Shown piece by piece: positions 1 through 10,007 of a stretch of 64,000 nt of DNA. The stretch's first letter is position 1; each line of letters opens with the position of its first letter. Position numbers and translations under genes: made by a program. The notes below the pieces were generated by a model that saw only the letters and a list, made by a program, of their open reading frames with translations, made no database searches and was not told where the DNA came from. The DNA comes from Eukaryota sp. TZLM1-RC (taxonomy: Eukaryota; Metamonada: BaSk clade): assembly GCA_040285825.1 (NCBI GenBank), contig JAUPSS010000005.1:1488001-1552000 (forward strand), in the 5' to 3' direction.

Positions 1-955
1 ACGCCCAAAGGGTGAGTGAGCAAAGCCGCATGAATGCAAGAGACGAGGGTATGGTGATTGAGTACAACTTTAAAGTATGCACAGTACGAACAGCATCATG
101 ATGCAACAATGAGGATGAAAAAGGACAAATGTCCAGATGAAGTGTTGTAATCTTCTTTTCTTTGGGAGAGAGATCAATGGATGTGATGTTTGGACAGTCT
201 ATTATTTTAAGGGTCTGTAACTTGGATGTAGTAGAAAGGTCAATATGTGTAAGTGATTCAAGATCAAGAACTTCAAGACTTACTAAACGTTTATTGGTTC
301 GTAGAGAAAGGAAACTGACATCAGTGGTATTGATAACTAACGATTCAAGAGAGATAAATTCAGATAGCTCATCCAAAACACTAGTGAAATGTACTTCTAG
401 GTGCTTGAGATTTTGAAATATAGAAAGAGAACTGCATTTGAACACAGATAAATTGGAGACGGAGAGACTTGAGAGAGAGGACAAAGAACCAACTGAATCA
501 CTAACATAGAGAGAATCTGTGGCCGTGTCAGAAGGAGAAGAAACCAAAGAGAGTTTACGTAAGGAAGAAGGAATGTGATTCAAAGTACACTGATTAAAAT
601 TCGTGAGACAAAGACTAACGAGATTAGGGAAGGGAAAGAGCACAGAGGACGTAATGTGGAGGGTGGAGGCGTGTTCAATGGATAACTGACGTGTAAATCG
701 TCCATAGATTAATGGGTCAATGGAACTAAGTGTTGCAGAGGGAACAGATAGAGAGAAAGTAGTAGAAGGATAAAGACAACGAGAAAGTTTCTTGAGCAGT
801 TGGTAGGACTTTACATAATGAATGTTGAAAGAAGATCTGGTTAAAGCCTTGAGAGCACATCGTTTGAAGCATCGGCTGACTTTAGTCATGTTGAGAAAAC
901 GTTGAAGAACATCATCTTGGAGAATAAATTGGTTGCCAGGCCGCCATGTAGACAT
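1..955 (-). CDS. F-box/LRR-like protein, C-terminus beyond window edge
   Basis: An open frame runs from ATG at 955-953 to the left edge with no stop, so the gene is truncated by the window. The first ~40 residues (QFILQDDVLQRFLNMTKVSR then a Cys/Lys-rich stretch) resemble an F-box: hydrophobic, a DDVL core, then an R/C/K helix. The rest is a run of degenerate leucine-rich repeats, for example NLVSLCLTNF, NLKHLEVHF and KLQTLKIIDC, spaced about 22-26 residues apart. By family knowledge such proteins are substrate receptors of SCF ubiquitin ligases; that role is inferred here. A downstream ATG at 889 is a second possible start, but the F-box-like helix argues for 955. The C-terminal repeats resemble those of the RCC1/LRR gene at 3917-6019, so the two may be related. 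Confidence 0.7.
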   Translation of the reverse strand, partial: MSTWRPGNQFILQDDVLQRFLNMTKVSRCFKRCALKALTRSSFNIHYVKSYQLLKKLSRCLYPSTTFSLSVPSATLSSIDPLIYGRFTRQLSIEHASTLHITSSVLFPFPNLVSLCLTNFNQCTLNHIPSSLRKLSLVSSPSDTATDSLYVSDSVGSLSSLSSLSVSNLSVFKCSSLSIFQNLKHLEVHFTSVLDELSEFISLESLVINTTDVSFLSLRTNKRLVSLEVLDLESLTHIDLSTTSKLQTLKIIDCPNITSIDLSPKEKKITTLHLDICPFSSSLLHHDAVRTVHTLKLYSITIPSSLAFMRLCSLTLWA

Positions 956-1133
956 AAGAAGTATGCCCCAATATGCTGACAGTACTTCAGTGCAAAGTTG
1001 ACTGTATAAGCGTATAGAGCGAGCAAAGCGGCACCGTTTAGTTCTGTCGTTGTGTGAATAACGACGATACATGGATCATTCTTCTTGTTCACAATATGAG
1101 AATTATAAGCAATATATTATCAGTTTTGATAGC

Positions 1134-1167
1134 TTCACTGGTGATTGACTTCATCAGAGCCAGTGAA
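1134..1167 (-). other. Hairpin downstream of Fanzor copy L
   Basis: A perfect 8-bp inverted repeat, TTCACTGG at 1134-1141 and CCAGTGAA at 1160-1167, with an 18-nt loop. It lies ~120 bp past the Fanzor stop and recurs at 18204-18237 beside the partner copy, where one pair becomes G-T. It could be the end of the guide RNA or of the element; this is inference. Confidence 0.5.
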
Positions 1168-1284
1168 TTTCAATAAATATTCTTTATCTTTACTATTGTT
1201 GACACTAAGCTTACAGCTTCAATTTGGTAAAATACATGGAAAAATACAAAAATGCTACAGATTTCCTGTAGTAAAAAGCTGCAT

Positions 1285-3237
1285 TTAAGACAAATATGCA
1301 GGCCTATCACCAACATTATCCTCTACAAAATAATCTACAATTGCCTTGATGTTGATATTTACTAACTTGTTACGATTTGTACCTTATCCTTTACATCACA
1401 TTCTTCTCTACAAATTTCAGATCGACATCTCAATTGCACAGCAGGATATTTCTCTCTCATTCATGGCCTAGTATTCTCAAAATCATGAAATACATTTACT
1501 GGTTTATAACAAAAAAAATTCTCCATCGAACTCCTCTACTTCATCGATGATTCTTTAAATTCTTTCTCTTTTTGCCATTGTCACCAAACATTAGGATATT
1601 GTCTTCTTGCTTCCATTGCTTTTCAGCCATTTTTCAGCCATTTTTTAATAACTTAGTCTCTATATTCTGATGATCTACATATTTTTGCATTTTTTGAATG
1701 TGCCATATTATTAAACAGTAGTAATCAAATGTAGGTGTCGTGTTTGTCAGCTTGGAATCTACAAAAATATAGAATTTATTATAAATGGAAGATTTTGATT
1801 ATTCTTTTGATAAATAGCTTCTATTTGTTCCACTGTGATTCCATTTTGTATGAAATATTTTCTTTTTTTCAATTTTCTGAATTTTTGGTGAACTCTCGAC
1901 ACTCTTGACCACTTCAATTCTGTCAATCTCAGCCATTTATATTGTTTATCTCTTTTTAGTTGGTCTTTTGCATTAAGTTTGAAACTTTTTTGACTACAAC
2001 AATACAGTAAATCACTTTTACCAGGGTCAATATGTACTTTATGTTTTGATGATGGAAATTCAACATCAAAATCATCCAAATAGTACTCAGTGGTTGCAAA
2101 CTTGGTACTATCAGGCTTGAATGACATGCCAAACCAATCCTCTCTTTCTAGCTCAATACAGGCTGCAAAACCACCAGTTTTTATGTTGTTCTCAAGTTTG
2201 TAACCTTTTTTAGTAAATGGGCTGAAAAATTCAAAAAAAATATGACCTAAAAAATAAATAAATTTTGCTCTTCTGGACTCATTTGATGAATGTCACCTAT
2301 TGAATTCCACTCTGAATAATTTTATTGTCATTAATTTCACCATTTGAAAAAACTGAACGCCAAATACAACATAGTCCTTGGCTATCAACTTCGAAAAATC
2401 CAGGAGTTTCATGACGTACGATTGGAATAGCATTAAATGTTGTTCCCTTTGCTTCTTCTATAAAATTATTAATTTTGATAGCTGATTTGATGAAAGATTG
2501 GGCATGATTTTGCACAGTGAAAAGTAAAGCTTTAAATTCATTAGCATGTTGCTCATTTTTTGAATGTTTTACTACAATAGACTCAGGAAAAAACAACAGC
2601 ACCCAATTCTCATGTGTCAATAATTTACAAATTATCGAATGAGTGCTGTCTAAAATAACAGTTTTTGCTGATTGAAAATTTTCATTGTCTTCGTTCAAGA
2701 TTTCATCATCAGAAGGTTTATAAAATTACCAATTAGATCATCAGTAGTCGAAAAACTGTTACGATTCGTTTAAAAAAATAGATTTTCGACTTGACGTAAC
2801 CTCCAACGAAAAACAGACTTTTCTTTTGCTCATATTTCAACTTCTATTGTCTAAAGATGTAGATTAATAAATTTTTCAATATATTGAGTATACCTCATTT
2901 GAATATTGACTTCTAAATTTGTTTTAATGATTTTTGCTATGTAAGTTCTCAATCTAGTACAATGATTAATGATAAAAAGCGGTATGCCACCATTATTTTC
3001 TATTAACTGTTTATTATTGTTTTCAATGAATTTTTTTAGGTCCTCATTAATTGAAGCAGGTTTACCCCGTTCATTGAGTTCATAATTGTGTTGAATGGCA
3101 AAATTTTTGCTAAGCAACATTTGAACGTGTTGTACTTCTTTTCCAGGTATAAGAGGAAAATCTTGGCCATTTTCAGTTAAATGTAGAAGAAATACTTTGA
3201 GACAGTATGCCCTGTTTATCTGCAATCTGTGAACCAA
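1285..3237 (-). pseudogene. Fanzor1-like RuvC nuclease, decayed copy L
   Basis: This is a broken relative of TnpB/Fanzor, the RNA-guided nucleases of transposons. Fragments in order on the minus strand: 2851-3237 (N-terminal part), 2297-2698, 1759-2127 (RuvC-I: KHKVHIDPGKSDLLYC, Asp-Pro-Gly intact), then a stop-ridden C-terminal part reaching a TAA at 1285-1287. The frame changes between fragments. The C-terminal part aligns by eye with 17674-18093, keeping the MFGDNG-like and CRSEIC words but losing the middle of the zinc ribbon. It lies inside an inverted duplication shared with 14537-18240. Unlike that copy it has no retroelement insert. About 35 extra bases near 2215-2250 (GT...CAG-bounded) are absent from the partner copy. 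It is almost certainly not functional. Confidence 0.75.
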
Positions 3238-3762
3238 TTGAGCATAACAAACTGCTGAATTACTACAGTGCCATTTTGATCACCTCAATCTTATATTACA
3301 CAATGAAAAGAAGTATGCATTCAAGAACTGAACGAGGATAGTGTGTTTGAACGTTTGATTTTCTGTGCTAAGGAATACTTTGGGATGTCATTTAATGATC
3401 TTTGATCGGCAATTATCAGATTCAACATGATATTTAGATTTTTTCCTCAAGTTGAATCTGACTTATTCCTTTTTGATAACGATTTTGTAAATTTGCTCAA
3501 GAAAATGATTGATGATATATTGAAGTGAAACACAAATAAAACATTGTTCTTTGCCTAATTGATTCGTAAAGTTAAATCCACTGCTGTTCAATCAATTTAC
3601 AGCATTTTGTGATGTTTGCCACCTGATACAAGTTTGTGATAGTAAGAACAACGATCAACAATGCAGAATCTACAATAAAATTGATTTATAACAAATTAGA
3701 TAGAATAAAATAAACAATTTGTCCTCATCACTCACAAGTCATTCTCAACTTACCATCAATCA

Positions 3763-3836
3763 ATGTCTTGTTCAGAACTGTGGAACTTGGTGAAAGAAAA
3801 CCCCTCAGAACTTGCTAGTTGGGAACGTCTTGTTGT
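3763..3836 (+). pseudogene. Truncated 5' end of PRP39
   Basis: The first 24-25 codons (starting MSCSELWNLVKENPSELASW) match PRP39 at 13015-14610 almost base for base. The match then stops abruptly inside the word LVV and runs into a T/G-rich tract. The upstream ~500 bp also match the true PRP39 upstream region, so a promoter may have been copied with it. No continuation of the protein is present. Confidence 0.9.
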
Positions 3837-3916
3837 CTTGATTTGTTTTGTTTTGTTTTTAGTAGAAAATACTAAATTTATAACGATTTTAATAGCATAA
3901 AATAAATAAAAAAATG

Positions 3917-6019
3917 TTATGTTCTAAAAAACGTCCTTAAAGAATCAGATTCCACAAACTCAGCCCACCATGGGAAACAATTCAATTCCAACAAAACTCT
4001 ATTTTTAACAACGTTAACGGACCTAAGCCGTCCATCAATGACGTAATCATAAGGAGAAAAAGGTGAATCAAATACATCAAGGAAAGGTGCCGTGAACGAG
4101 ATAATTTTCAAAAAAGGAAAGGAATTTTGAGAAATATTCTTTGGAATTTCATTTGTAATTACCAATTCTTCGAGACTGGTCATCTCTAGCCAATTAATAT
4201 GATATTCATAACATTCCAAGCTCATTTTCTTTATATTACTGGGAAGTTTAATATTGCGTTTCATTACTAATGGAGCAAAATCAGCACTAGTAATTACCAA
4301 TTCCTTCAGGAACACCAAATATGAAAGATCGTCAGCATACGCATTGACCATTTTACCTATAACAATTTTCTGAACAGACGTTGGAAACCTCGGGAACTGT
4401 TCGAGGTAACAATCAATTGTAACGTACTGCAAATTGTTCAAGCAACTCCAATCTAGGCGCTCAAAATAGATAATGTCTTCAACTGAGCTACTGATACAAA
4501 GACTCTTGATATTTGGAAAACTAGACACTAAAAAAGAGTCAACGTCAAAAGTTTGATGGCTAAATAAAACAAATGAAAGATTAGTGGCTTTTGAGGAAAA
4601 AGAAAATTGCTTCCAATCAAAATGACCATCAATATTTATCACCGCCTGGTCGACGTTAACAACAGATGCCAGCTCATCATGACATGAAGTGGATAAGAAT
4701 CTAGTTGCTGAAAAACCCTCAGAAACCCTTCGTGCCAATGAGACTAATTGTTTGGAAGCACCAATTTTAGAAAAAAATCTGCATAGAACGTAAAAATGGC
4801 TATTAAATAATTCATTCAAGAAGTTTAAATACTTGGAAATAATATATTCAACTAAACACAGTGGAATTGAGGGAAAAGACCTCAAAATGCCACTAATTCC
4901 ATTTATCTCGGATCCGAACAACTGAATTGGACTAAAATGGTCTTTGAAATCATTGCAACTCAATTGACCAAAAGTGTTTCTCCCCAGTCCCCAGATTATT
5001 CCACTCTGCTTTAAAAAGATACATTCTTCTCCCGCAAATAGAGTGTCCGGGTGACCCACAGAATCAAGAGGTATAAATTCGACTTCTTCTCCTTTATCTT
5101 CATCTTTGGTTTGAGATAAAAGAGAGTCATGACCATTTAAAACAACAACAGATCCATCAAATTTGATGGCCAAAATGATTGAAATTCCAACAACAATATT
5201 CTTTACACCTGAAACCTTATCGAGCATTGTTGGCTGCTCCCATTCATCATAGTTAAGCTCAGCTGTTTCCCAAATGTTACCCTTGTTATCAAGCAAAAAG
5301 AATTGTTGTTCTTCGTCAATGACAACAAAGCAACATGACACTAATGAGGAGGGGATTTGATCGAGATGAGATACCTCAATTATGTAAAAAGTATCGATAA
5401 AGGAACCAAAATGAACTTTACCAGACTTGGTCAGGGTTATAAAACAGTCATCTTCGTTGTGAAAATGAATGACCTCCTCCAATGATGTCAGAAACGCTAC
5501 TGTCTCCTGGCCTCGCCAATATCCTACCTTACCATCTAGTGTTAGAACAAATGAGTAAAATAAGCCACCGTGCACAGTGTCAACATTAGGTAAAGAGAAA
5601 GATCGACTGCCAATAAGAGGACAAAGGCTTTTTTCAGGTGAAACGTTTCCCCACATGAAGATTTGGTCATCATAGGAGCAAGCATGAGAGCACTGATAGC
5701 CAGCAGACACTGATTTAATGTTGGTTAAGGGAAGTTTGACGGGTATGGGGATAAGAATGGACTCTTGCACAAGTGGCCCATTTAATTGTGGGAGAACTTG
5801 TCCATGGTCATTACATCCCCATCCATACACCATTCCTGTGTGGGTAAGCAGGAGTGTATGTGAAGGAGTGATCCCGTACTTGTAGGCAGTTATAACCTTT
5901 ACCCCTTGTGCAGTGGAAGAGTCTTCTGTATAAAGTTGGTTGTTCAGGCTCATTGACTGAGTAATGTGTGTTCGTTTAACAATATTGTTGATTGGACAGC
6001 GTCGATGCATTATTATCAT
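3917..6019 (-). CDS. RCC1-repeat protein with C-terminal leucine-rich region
   Basis: A 700-residue protein from ATG at 6019; another in-frame Met lies at about residue 23 (MSLNNQLYTEDSS). The first ~380 residues hold RCC1-type beta-propeller blades, with diagnostic words such as VYGWGCNDHGQ (about 64-74), a second Trp-Gly word (MWGN) near 122 and IWGLGRNTFGQLS near 343. The middle is less regular. From about residue 460 the protein has leucine-rich repeat-like segments (SFPNIKSLCI, LNNLQYVTID, FLKELVIT, SLEELVIT). RCC1 propellers bind small GTPases, chromatin or ubiquitin substrates; which applies here cannot be told. The gene lies between the PRP39 stub and retroelement debris. RCC1 with LRR is an unusual pairing. 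No signal peptide or membrane segment is seen. Confidence 0.8.
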   Translation of the reverse strand: MIIMHRRCPINNIVKRTHITQSMSLNNQLYTEDSSTAQGVKVITAYKYGITPSHTLLLTHTGMVYGWGCNDHGQVLPQLNGPLVQESILIPIPVKLPLTNIKSVSAGYQCSHACSYDDQIFMWGNVSPEKSLCPLIGSRSFSLPNVDTVHGGLFYSFVLTLDGKVGYWRGQETVAFLTSLEEVIHFHNEDDCFITLTKSGKVHFGSFIDTFYIIEVSHLDQIPSSLVSCCFVVIDEEQQFFLLDNKGNIWETAELNYDEWEQPTMLDKVSGVKNIVVGISIILAIKFDGSVVVLNGHDSLLSQTKDEDKGEEVEFIPLDSVGHPDTLFAGEECIFLKQSGIIWGLGRNTFGQLSCNDFKDHFSPIQLFGSEINGISGILRSFPSIPLCLVEYIISKYLNFLNELFNSHFYVLCRFFSKIGASKQLVSLARRVSEGFSATRFLSTSCHDELASVVNVDQAVINIDGHFDWKQFSFSSKATNLSFVLFSHQTFDVDSFLVSSFPNIKSLCISSSVEDIIYFERLDWSCLNNLQYVTIDCYLEQFPRFPTSVQKIVIGKMVNAYADDLSYLVFLKELVITSADFAPLVMKRNIKLPSNIKKMSLECYEYHINWLEMTSLEELVITNEIPKNISQNSFPFLKIISFTAPFLDVFDSPFSPYDYVIDGRLRSVNVVKNRVLLELNCFPWWAEFVESDSLRTFFRT

Positions 6020-6222
6020 TTTGATTGGACAAATTGATAAAATCAGACCATGATTTCCAGCATTTCTTTAAGATGTTAATGACATCTATGATGGTTCATG
6101 TACCTTATCAGGTTTAGAAGGTAAAATTGTTTCCCTATTTGAAAAATGTTATTGATAACGACAAAATTTACACTGGTTGATCAAATAATTCTCAACTCTC
6201 TTCTCACAATTTTTCAGTTGCG

Positions 6223-7260
6223 TCAATGAATTAATTTGTCTTCGTCTTCAATAAAAGAGGAACACCAGTGAAATTCTGAACATATAATGTTGGAGAGATA
6301 ACAACTTTGCTTACCTTGCTCTTTTAAGAAAGCTATAATATTAAAGGAAAAACCAGGGGCAATTTGAAATATCAAGAAATAATCGATTTTTAAGAACAAT
6401 TGAGCAGCTGTGGAATGATGAGGAAAAAATTTCGAAAACAATTGATGGTATACTAACGTAACAACGATGTTTGTCATCAGTGTTTGCAAATTCAACCACG
6501 GGTGCCACTTAATGCATGTGGTGCATCAAAACTCTTATTCATTCTTCTTTTTACTAGATTTTCAAAATCAACAGTAAAATTTATGGAAGCTTCTTGAGAA
6601 CGTCCATACAAAAATACAGCGAATGTTCAAATATAATAATCCCCGTTGGGAACATGTTTCAATTTTTTCAAAGGATGCGTAAATTAAATTTACCAAATTT
6701 CTTCCGTTTGTACAACTGCGAATCTTCAAGGTGGGATTTTTGAAATTATGCATTATTTTTGCAAACATTTATTGTCACAACATCAACAACATTCAAGACA
6801 CCATCAAATGAGGGCAGAACAACATTGGCAAGCCGTGTTCCATATTTTGAATTTCTTACTTTTTCATTTATACTAAGAGACCTCAACAATGGTTCTAACA
6901 ATGATTCAATATGATAGGAATTACACATTGCATGGATTTGATCTCTGACAGTATCATAGCCAGTTGGACGATAGGTAGTAAAGCTGTTGCAATTAAATAA
7001 CTGTGATACCAGCTCTACATTTGCAAAACAGATCATTGAACAAATTACAGGGCCATAAATAACATCGCATTCGCATAGAAGTTGTACATTGGTCATCATT
7101 TAAAAATGACCCATAAATTTGGGGAATTTGGTTCAACAAAACTGTAGATGAACTCTTCTTTAAATTAATCAAAAAAATTTCAGAGGCAGGATTTTCTTGC
7201 TTAGCCGTTAGCCGTGCCACGTCGAACAATGAAATTTTTACTTTCAAATTTTTTCAAAGC
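6223..7260 (-). mobile_element. Retroelement lineage A, decayed fragment A1
   Basis: Out-of-frame pieces of a reverse transcriptase C-terminal region. Around 7080-7247 the words IPQIYGSFLNDDQ and RMRCYLWPCNLFNDLFCKC match copy A3 (at 16730-16850). Around 6750-6960 the words TVRDQIHAMCNSYHIES and GVLNVVDVVTINVCKN match the A3 endonuclease-like tail. The C-x-C zinc-type motif remains. At least two frame changes separate these pieces. The 3' part (6223-6700) is barely recognisable. Confidence 0.7.
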
Positions 7261-7624
7261 TAAGAAGAACTCAAAACATACAGTAGAACCAAAGAATTAT
7301 TTGTTTTCATGAAATGACTACTATATCAACATTCGTGGTTCAGGAGAAGACGCTAGCAACCAAACTATAACTGAAAAAATCCATTAAAATGACCAATCAC
7401 TTAAAGTTATGTGGTTTTCCTTCTGATGGAACACTTGGATTTGATGATTGGAGAGATGATAATTTCAAAATCAAAAGTTGGTTGCCTACTGTTGAAGGAA
7501 AATCAATAAGGCAACTGTTAAAGAAAGAAACGCGATTATTTCAGATTATTAGTTGAGGATTAATTATTATTATTTATTTTTTTGAGCACGTTACACTTGC
7601 TCTATTTGTGTCTTGAATGATCAT

Positions 7625-8155
7625 AAAGAATTCCTACATTACTACAAGGCAAAAAACAACTATTCTCTCAATGAAGGAGCTTTTTGCTTTTATAAAGAAT
7701 TGAGAGTCATGAAGTTGCAAAGATTCATGGACGGGTTTGAAGCAAAATAGATGAATGAAATGAATAATAAGTTTGGATGTCCAAAAAATAATATTGTAGG
7801 GAAGGGTGATTGGAAGCAAATCAATTTTAAACATCAAACACCTACAAAGATTGTTGGATATCGAAAGATGTTTAAAAAACGTAACTTCCGTCTATTGCTC
7901 CTGGATGAATATAAAACAAGTTGTCGATGTCATGGATGTGTACTTGAGAGAAAAGAAGGCGAAATTGTAAAGAAACAACGAGTACCTAACCCAAGACCTT
8001 ACAGGATAGCAAAGACTCCAACGGTCCTTGGACATAAATTACTCACTTGCACGAAGTGTGGATGTCTATGGAATCGTAATGTCAATGCTGTTCCTAATAT
8101 GATTCATGTTGGGAATGAAATGTTAAAGGAATTGAAAGACCTCAAGTTTGGATAA
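7625..8155 (+). pseudogene. Fanzor1-like nuclease, C-terminal half, copy B
   Basis: The reading frame shows a Fanzor1 C-terminal domain: a Phe-Tyr-Lys-Glu-Leu helix, an FGCPK...GKGDW segment, a K-rich PTKIVGYRKMF helix, LLDEYKTSCRCHGC (the Glu-x-x-Thr-Ser zinc-ribbon entry) and CTKCGCLWNRNVNAVPNM (RuvC-III). Family members normally have W-N-R-D-V-N-A at this point; here the catalytic Asp is Asn (AAT). An in-frame TAG at 7748-7750 also breaks the frame. The N-terminal half is missing or unreadable (only scraps near 7430-7560). It ends 81 bp before TMEM107. Dead on both counts. Confidence 0.8.
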
Positions 8156-8192
8156 TATCATTTTTATTCATTTCATCTTCATCTTCCAGTAA

Positions 8193-8236
8193 TCTCCACA
8201 GGTTACTACTATTTGACAGTTTTGTGATATCAGACG
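8193..8236 (+). promoter_or_regulatory. Block upstream of TMEM107, shared with 51436-51478
   Basis: About 50 bp up to and including the start codon (core ACAGGTTACTACT, TTTGAC, GTTTTGTG, GATGTCT) recur with roughly 80% identity upstream of the short ORF at 51479. Either a core promoter/5' leader motif or a small duplication. Confidence 0.4.
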
Positions 8237-8703
8237 ATGTCTGGACTTAATCTTAGAGGCGTTCGTTTTCTATCTATAATAGGGCATTTTACCTATATTT
8301 TCTTTCTCTATTCATCACGACCCGATGTTCTCAAGGCATCATTACGTCCTTCTTTCAGTGAACGCCAGTACAGTTCTACATCCTTTTCTTTTTCCTCTGT
8401 CCAGTTTCTGTCATTACTAATCCTCCTCATTGAATCTGCTTTGTTCGTTAGTGGCTTTTCCTTCCTTTCTTTAAACTCTTGCTTCATATGTATGTAATCA
8501 CTCTCCATCTAACACCAGCCTTTCTACTTCACTCAAGTGCAATACTGACGTTGTTCCTCTATGGACCTCGCGTGAGGGTATCACTACTCTGGAAGTTATG
8601 GTGGTTTACATTGTTATTACCTGTTGTACATGATGGTTGTCTTATTGGTTTGCAAATTGTGAAGTACAAATTGAAAAAATCCAAACAAACTAAGGACAAG
8701 TGA
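8237..8703 (+). CDS. TMEM107: TMEM107, ciliary transition-zone membrane protein
   Basis: Exons 8237-8489 and 8519-8703 join to a 145-residue protein (438 coding bases including stop). Without splicing the first frame runs into a stop just after the junction. The joined protein follows vertebrate TMEM107 (about 140 residues) along its length: RFLSIIGHF near the start, a Ser-Arg-x-x-x-x-Lys-Ala-x-L loop, a Glu-x-x-x-F-x-S-G-x-S helix (ESALFVSGFSF), a His-Ser-Ser-Ala segment, an LPVVHD helix and a basic tail. Four hydrophobic helices are visible. TMEM107 belongs to the MKS module that gates the cilium at the transition zone, so the organism should be flagellated. It is followed tail to tail by the membrane protein at 8747-9430. 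Confidence 0.85.
8490..8518 (+). other. 29-nt spliceosomal intron in TMEM107
   Basis: Starts GTATGT and ends TCTAACACCAG. Removing it keeps the frame (253 and 185 nt exons) and restores the conserved helix 3. The branch-point-like CTAAC lies only a few bases from AG, the fused arrangement known in metamonads. Confidence 0.85.
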
Positions 8704-8746
8704 TTTATAATATTGTTTTTGAATTTATCATGGTTATTATTTTTAA

Positions 8747-9430
8747 TTAATTGAATTTTACATCCTGTTTGATTAACTTATTGAATTCTCTAATTGCTGG
8801 TCTACTTGAATAAAACAATGGGAAAAACAATAAATTCATAATTAAAGGAAAAATTAAAACAAAAAAGCGACCGACCCACTTTAATCCTCCAGCTAATGGA
8901 AAAATTAATAAATATGAATATTTATCAATTAATAATAGTTTTTCTGGAGAATTTGCAATAATCAATAAAATAAATAGCAATAACAAAGATGATAATGTTG
9001 GTAAAACAAGTTTTTTCTTAAAATAAAATCTACTACTTAAGTAGAAAACAATTGGAGATATAAAAAAATTAGCCAAACTCGAGAAAACTATAAATGACTC
9101 AGGAATTGACCTAAAAAGAACTGAAACCACAAGTGGTGTATAGAGAAGGCAGGGCACATGAGAGTGGAGAAAATGAGGAAGTGTCTCTTTGTGAGAAACC
9201 TTGCTTTGGTGGATTCTTTTGGAGATGGTGAAGAAGAGAAGATAGCGAAACAAGATGAAGATGGAGAGAGTTGAGAGAAGATTTGATGGAGTTGATAAGG
9301 TGGGAAAGAGTTTCGTGTCAGCAGAAATGACAGAAGCCCAGAAGAAGTAAAATGGATGTGAATATGTGAATAGAAGAGAGCAGCATAGTAGAGGCAGCCT
9401 TAAGAACTGCAAGAATAGACGTTTCAACAT
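8747..9430 (-). CDS. Polytopic membrane protein, unknown
   Basis: A 227-residue frame from ATG at 9430. It is strongly hydrophobic, with about six candidate membrane helices, and has short basic loops (ISKRIHQSKVSHK near 70-82) and a basic tail (LIKQDVKFN). The first ~30 residues could be a signal anchor. I compared it mentally with PIG-F and similar small ER proteins and saw no convincing match. The gene converges on TMEM107 with 43 bp between stops. It is likely a real gene because the frame is long and its neighbour is tightly packed; function unknown. Confidence 0.6.
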   Translation of the reverse strand: MLKRLFLQFLRLPLLCCSLLFTYSHPFYFFWASVISADTKLFPTLSTPSNLLSTLSIFILFRYLLFFTISKRIHQSKVSHKETLPHFLHSHVPCLLYTPLVVSVLFRSIPESFIVFSSLANFFISPIVFYLSSRFYFKKKLVLPTLSSLLLLFILLIIANSPEKLLLIDKYSYLLIFPLAGGLKWVGRFFVLIFPLIMNLLFFPLFYSSRPAIREFNKLIKQDVKFN

Positions 9431-9759
9431 TCAATTGGGCAAATTGAAAGATTCAAATAAATTCCAACAATGAAACGAAACCTAAACCAAGAGTTTAAGA
9501 TGTATCGCACAACATTTTTTTAAATCAACTGCATTCAGAATGAATATTTTGTCCAGTGACACGTAAGTTTACGGTTATCCTCAGAATTTTGAAGTAATTG
9601 CAAATGTTTCGATACCTAAAACTAATGTGTTTGAAAAAGCCACATCATCGTCTTGTTAGAACATATGAAAGCTTGGATTAAGAAGTAATACTTCGGGCGT
9701 TTTTGTGGTAGTTGTACCCAAACACTGTGCTTAATCCCTTGCTATATAAATGTTGAAAA

Positions 9760-10007
9760 CCGTTTTTGACTAAACAACTCTTGAAACATCAACATATTTT
9801 ATCATTTAGGAGTGAAACAGTTAATGATGTCAGAGACCAAATCATTCAAAATACATTTCACCTTAGAACCGTTGTTATCGAAGCTAAATCTGGTAGGGTA
9901 CAACAATGATAGTTTGCCCAAAATTACAGATCAAGAGTTGCTGATTTTTGTTCCAGAAGTTCTATTTCTATTTCCTAAAAATGAATTGGTAAAACAAAGG
10001 GGATTTT
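9760..10007 (+). mobile_element. Retroelement lineage A scrap A0
   Basis: Two frames carry words of the lineage A zinc/endonuclease region: VNDVRDQIIQ (near 9822) matches the conserved VRDQ helix, and FTLEPLLSKL (near 9857) matches the following helix of copy A4. The piece stops where the Mutator-like element begins at 10008, suggesting the latter landed in it or next to it. Confidence 0.5.

Larger units (their letters stand above)
1130..3836 (-). repeat. Left arm of inverted segmental duplication
   Basis: Read on the minus strand, this segment matches 14537-18240 read on the plus strand, without the latter's 1.58-kb retroelement. It carries a Fanzor copy, the intergenic region upstream of PRP39 and the first 24-25 codons of PRP39, ending at about 3836. 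The match is visible along the whole arm, for example the shared words around the PRP39 start, around 3395-3420 (GCCGATCAAAGATCATTAAA) and past the Fanzor stop. Many substitutions show it is not recent. Since PRP39 is cut short here, this arm is the derived copy. Confidence 0.85.

Noticed and set aside
162-416. 84-codon plus-strand frame
   Set aside because: Starts at TTG and lies antisense to the F-box/LRR frame, which is longer and protein-like.
1140-1160. CTGATGA in the Fanzor L hairpin loop as a snoRNA C box
   Set aside because: No D box or terminal stem of the right spacing; the word is not kept in copy C.
2127-2297. GT...CAG-bounded insertion in Fanzor L absent from copy C, as a possible intron
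   Set aside because: Surrounding frames are already broken and the boundaries are within T runs, so intron status cannot be supported.
8308-8508. Minus-strand frame rich in charged residues (KDVELYWRSLKEG)
   Set aside because: Antisense shadow of TMEM107; the plus strand matches a known protein when spliced.
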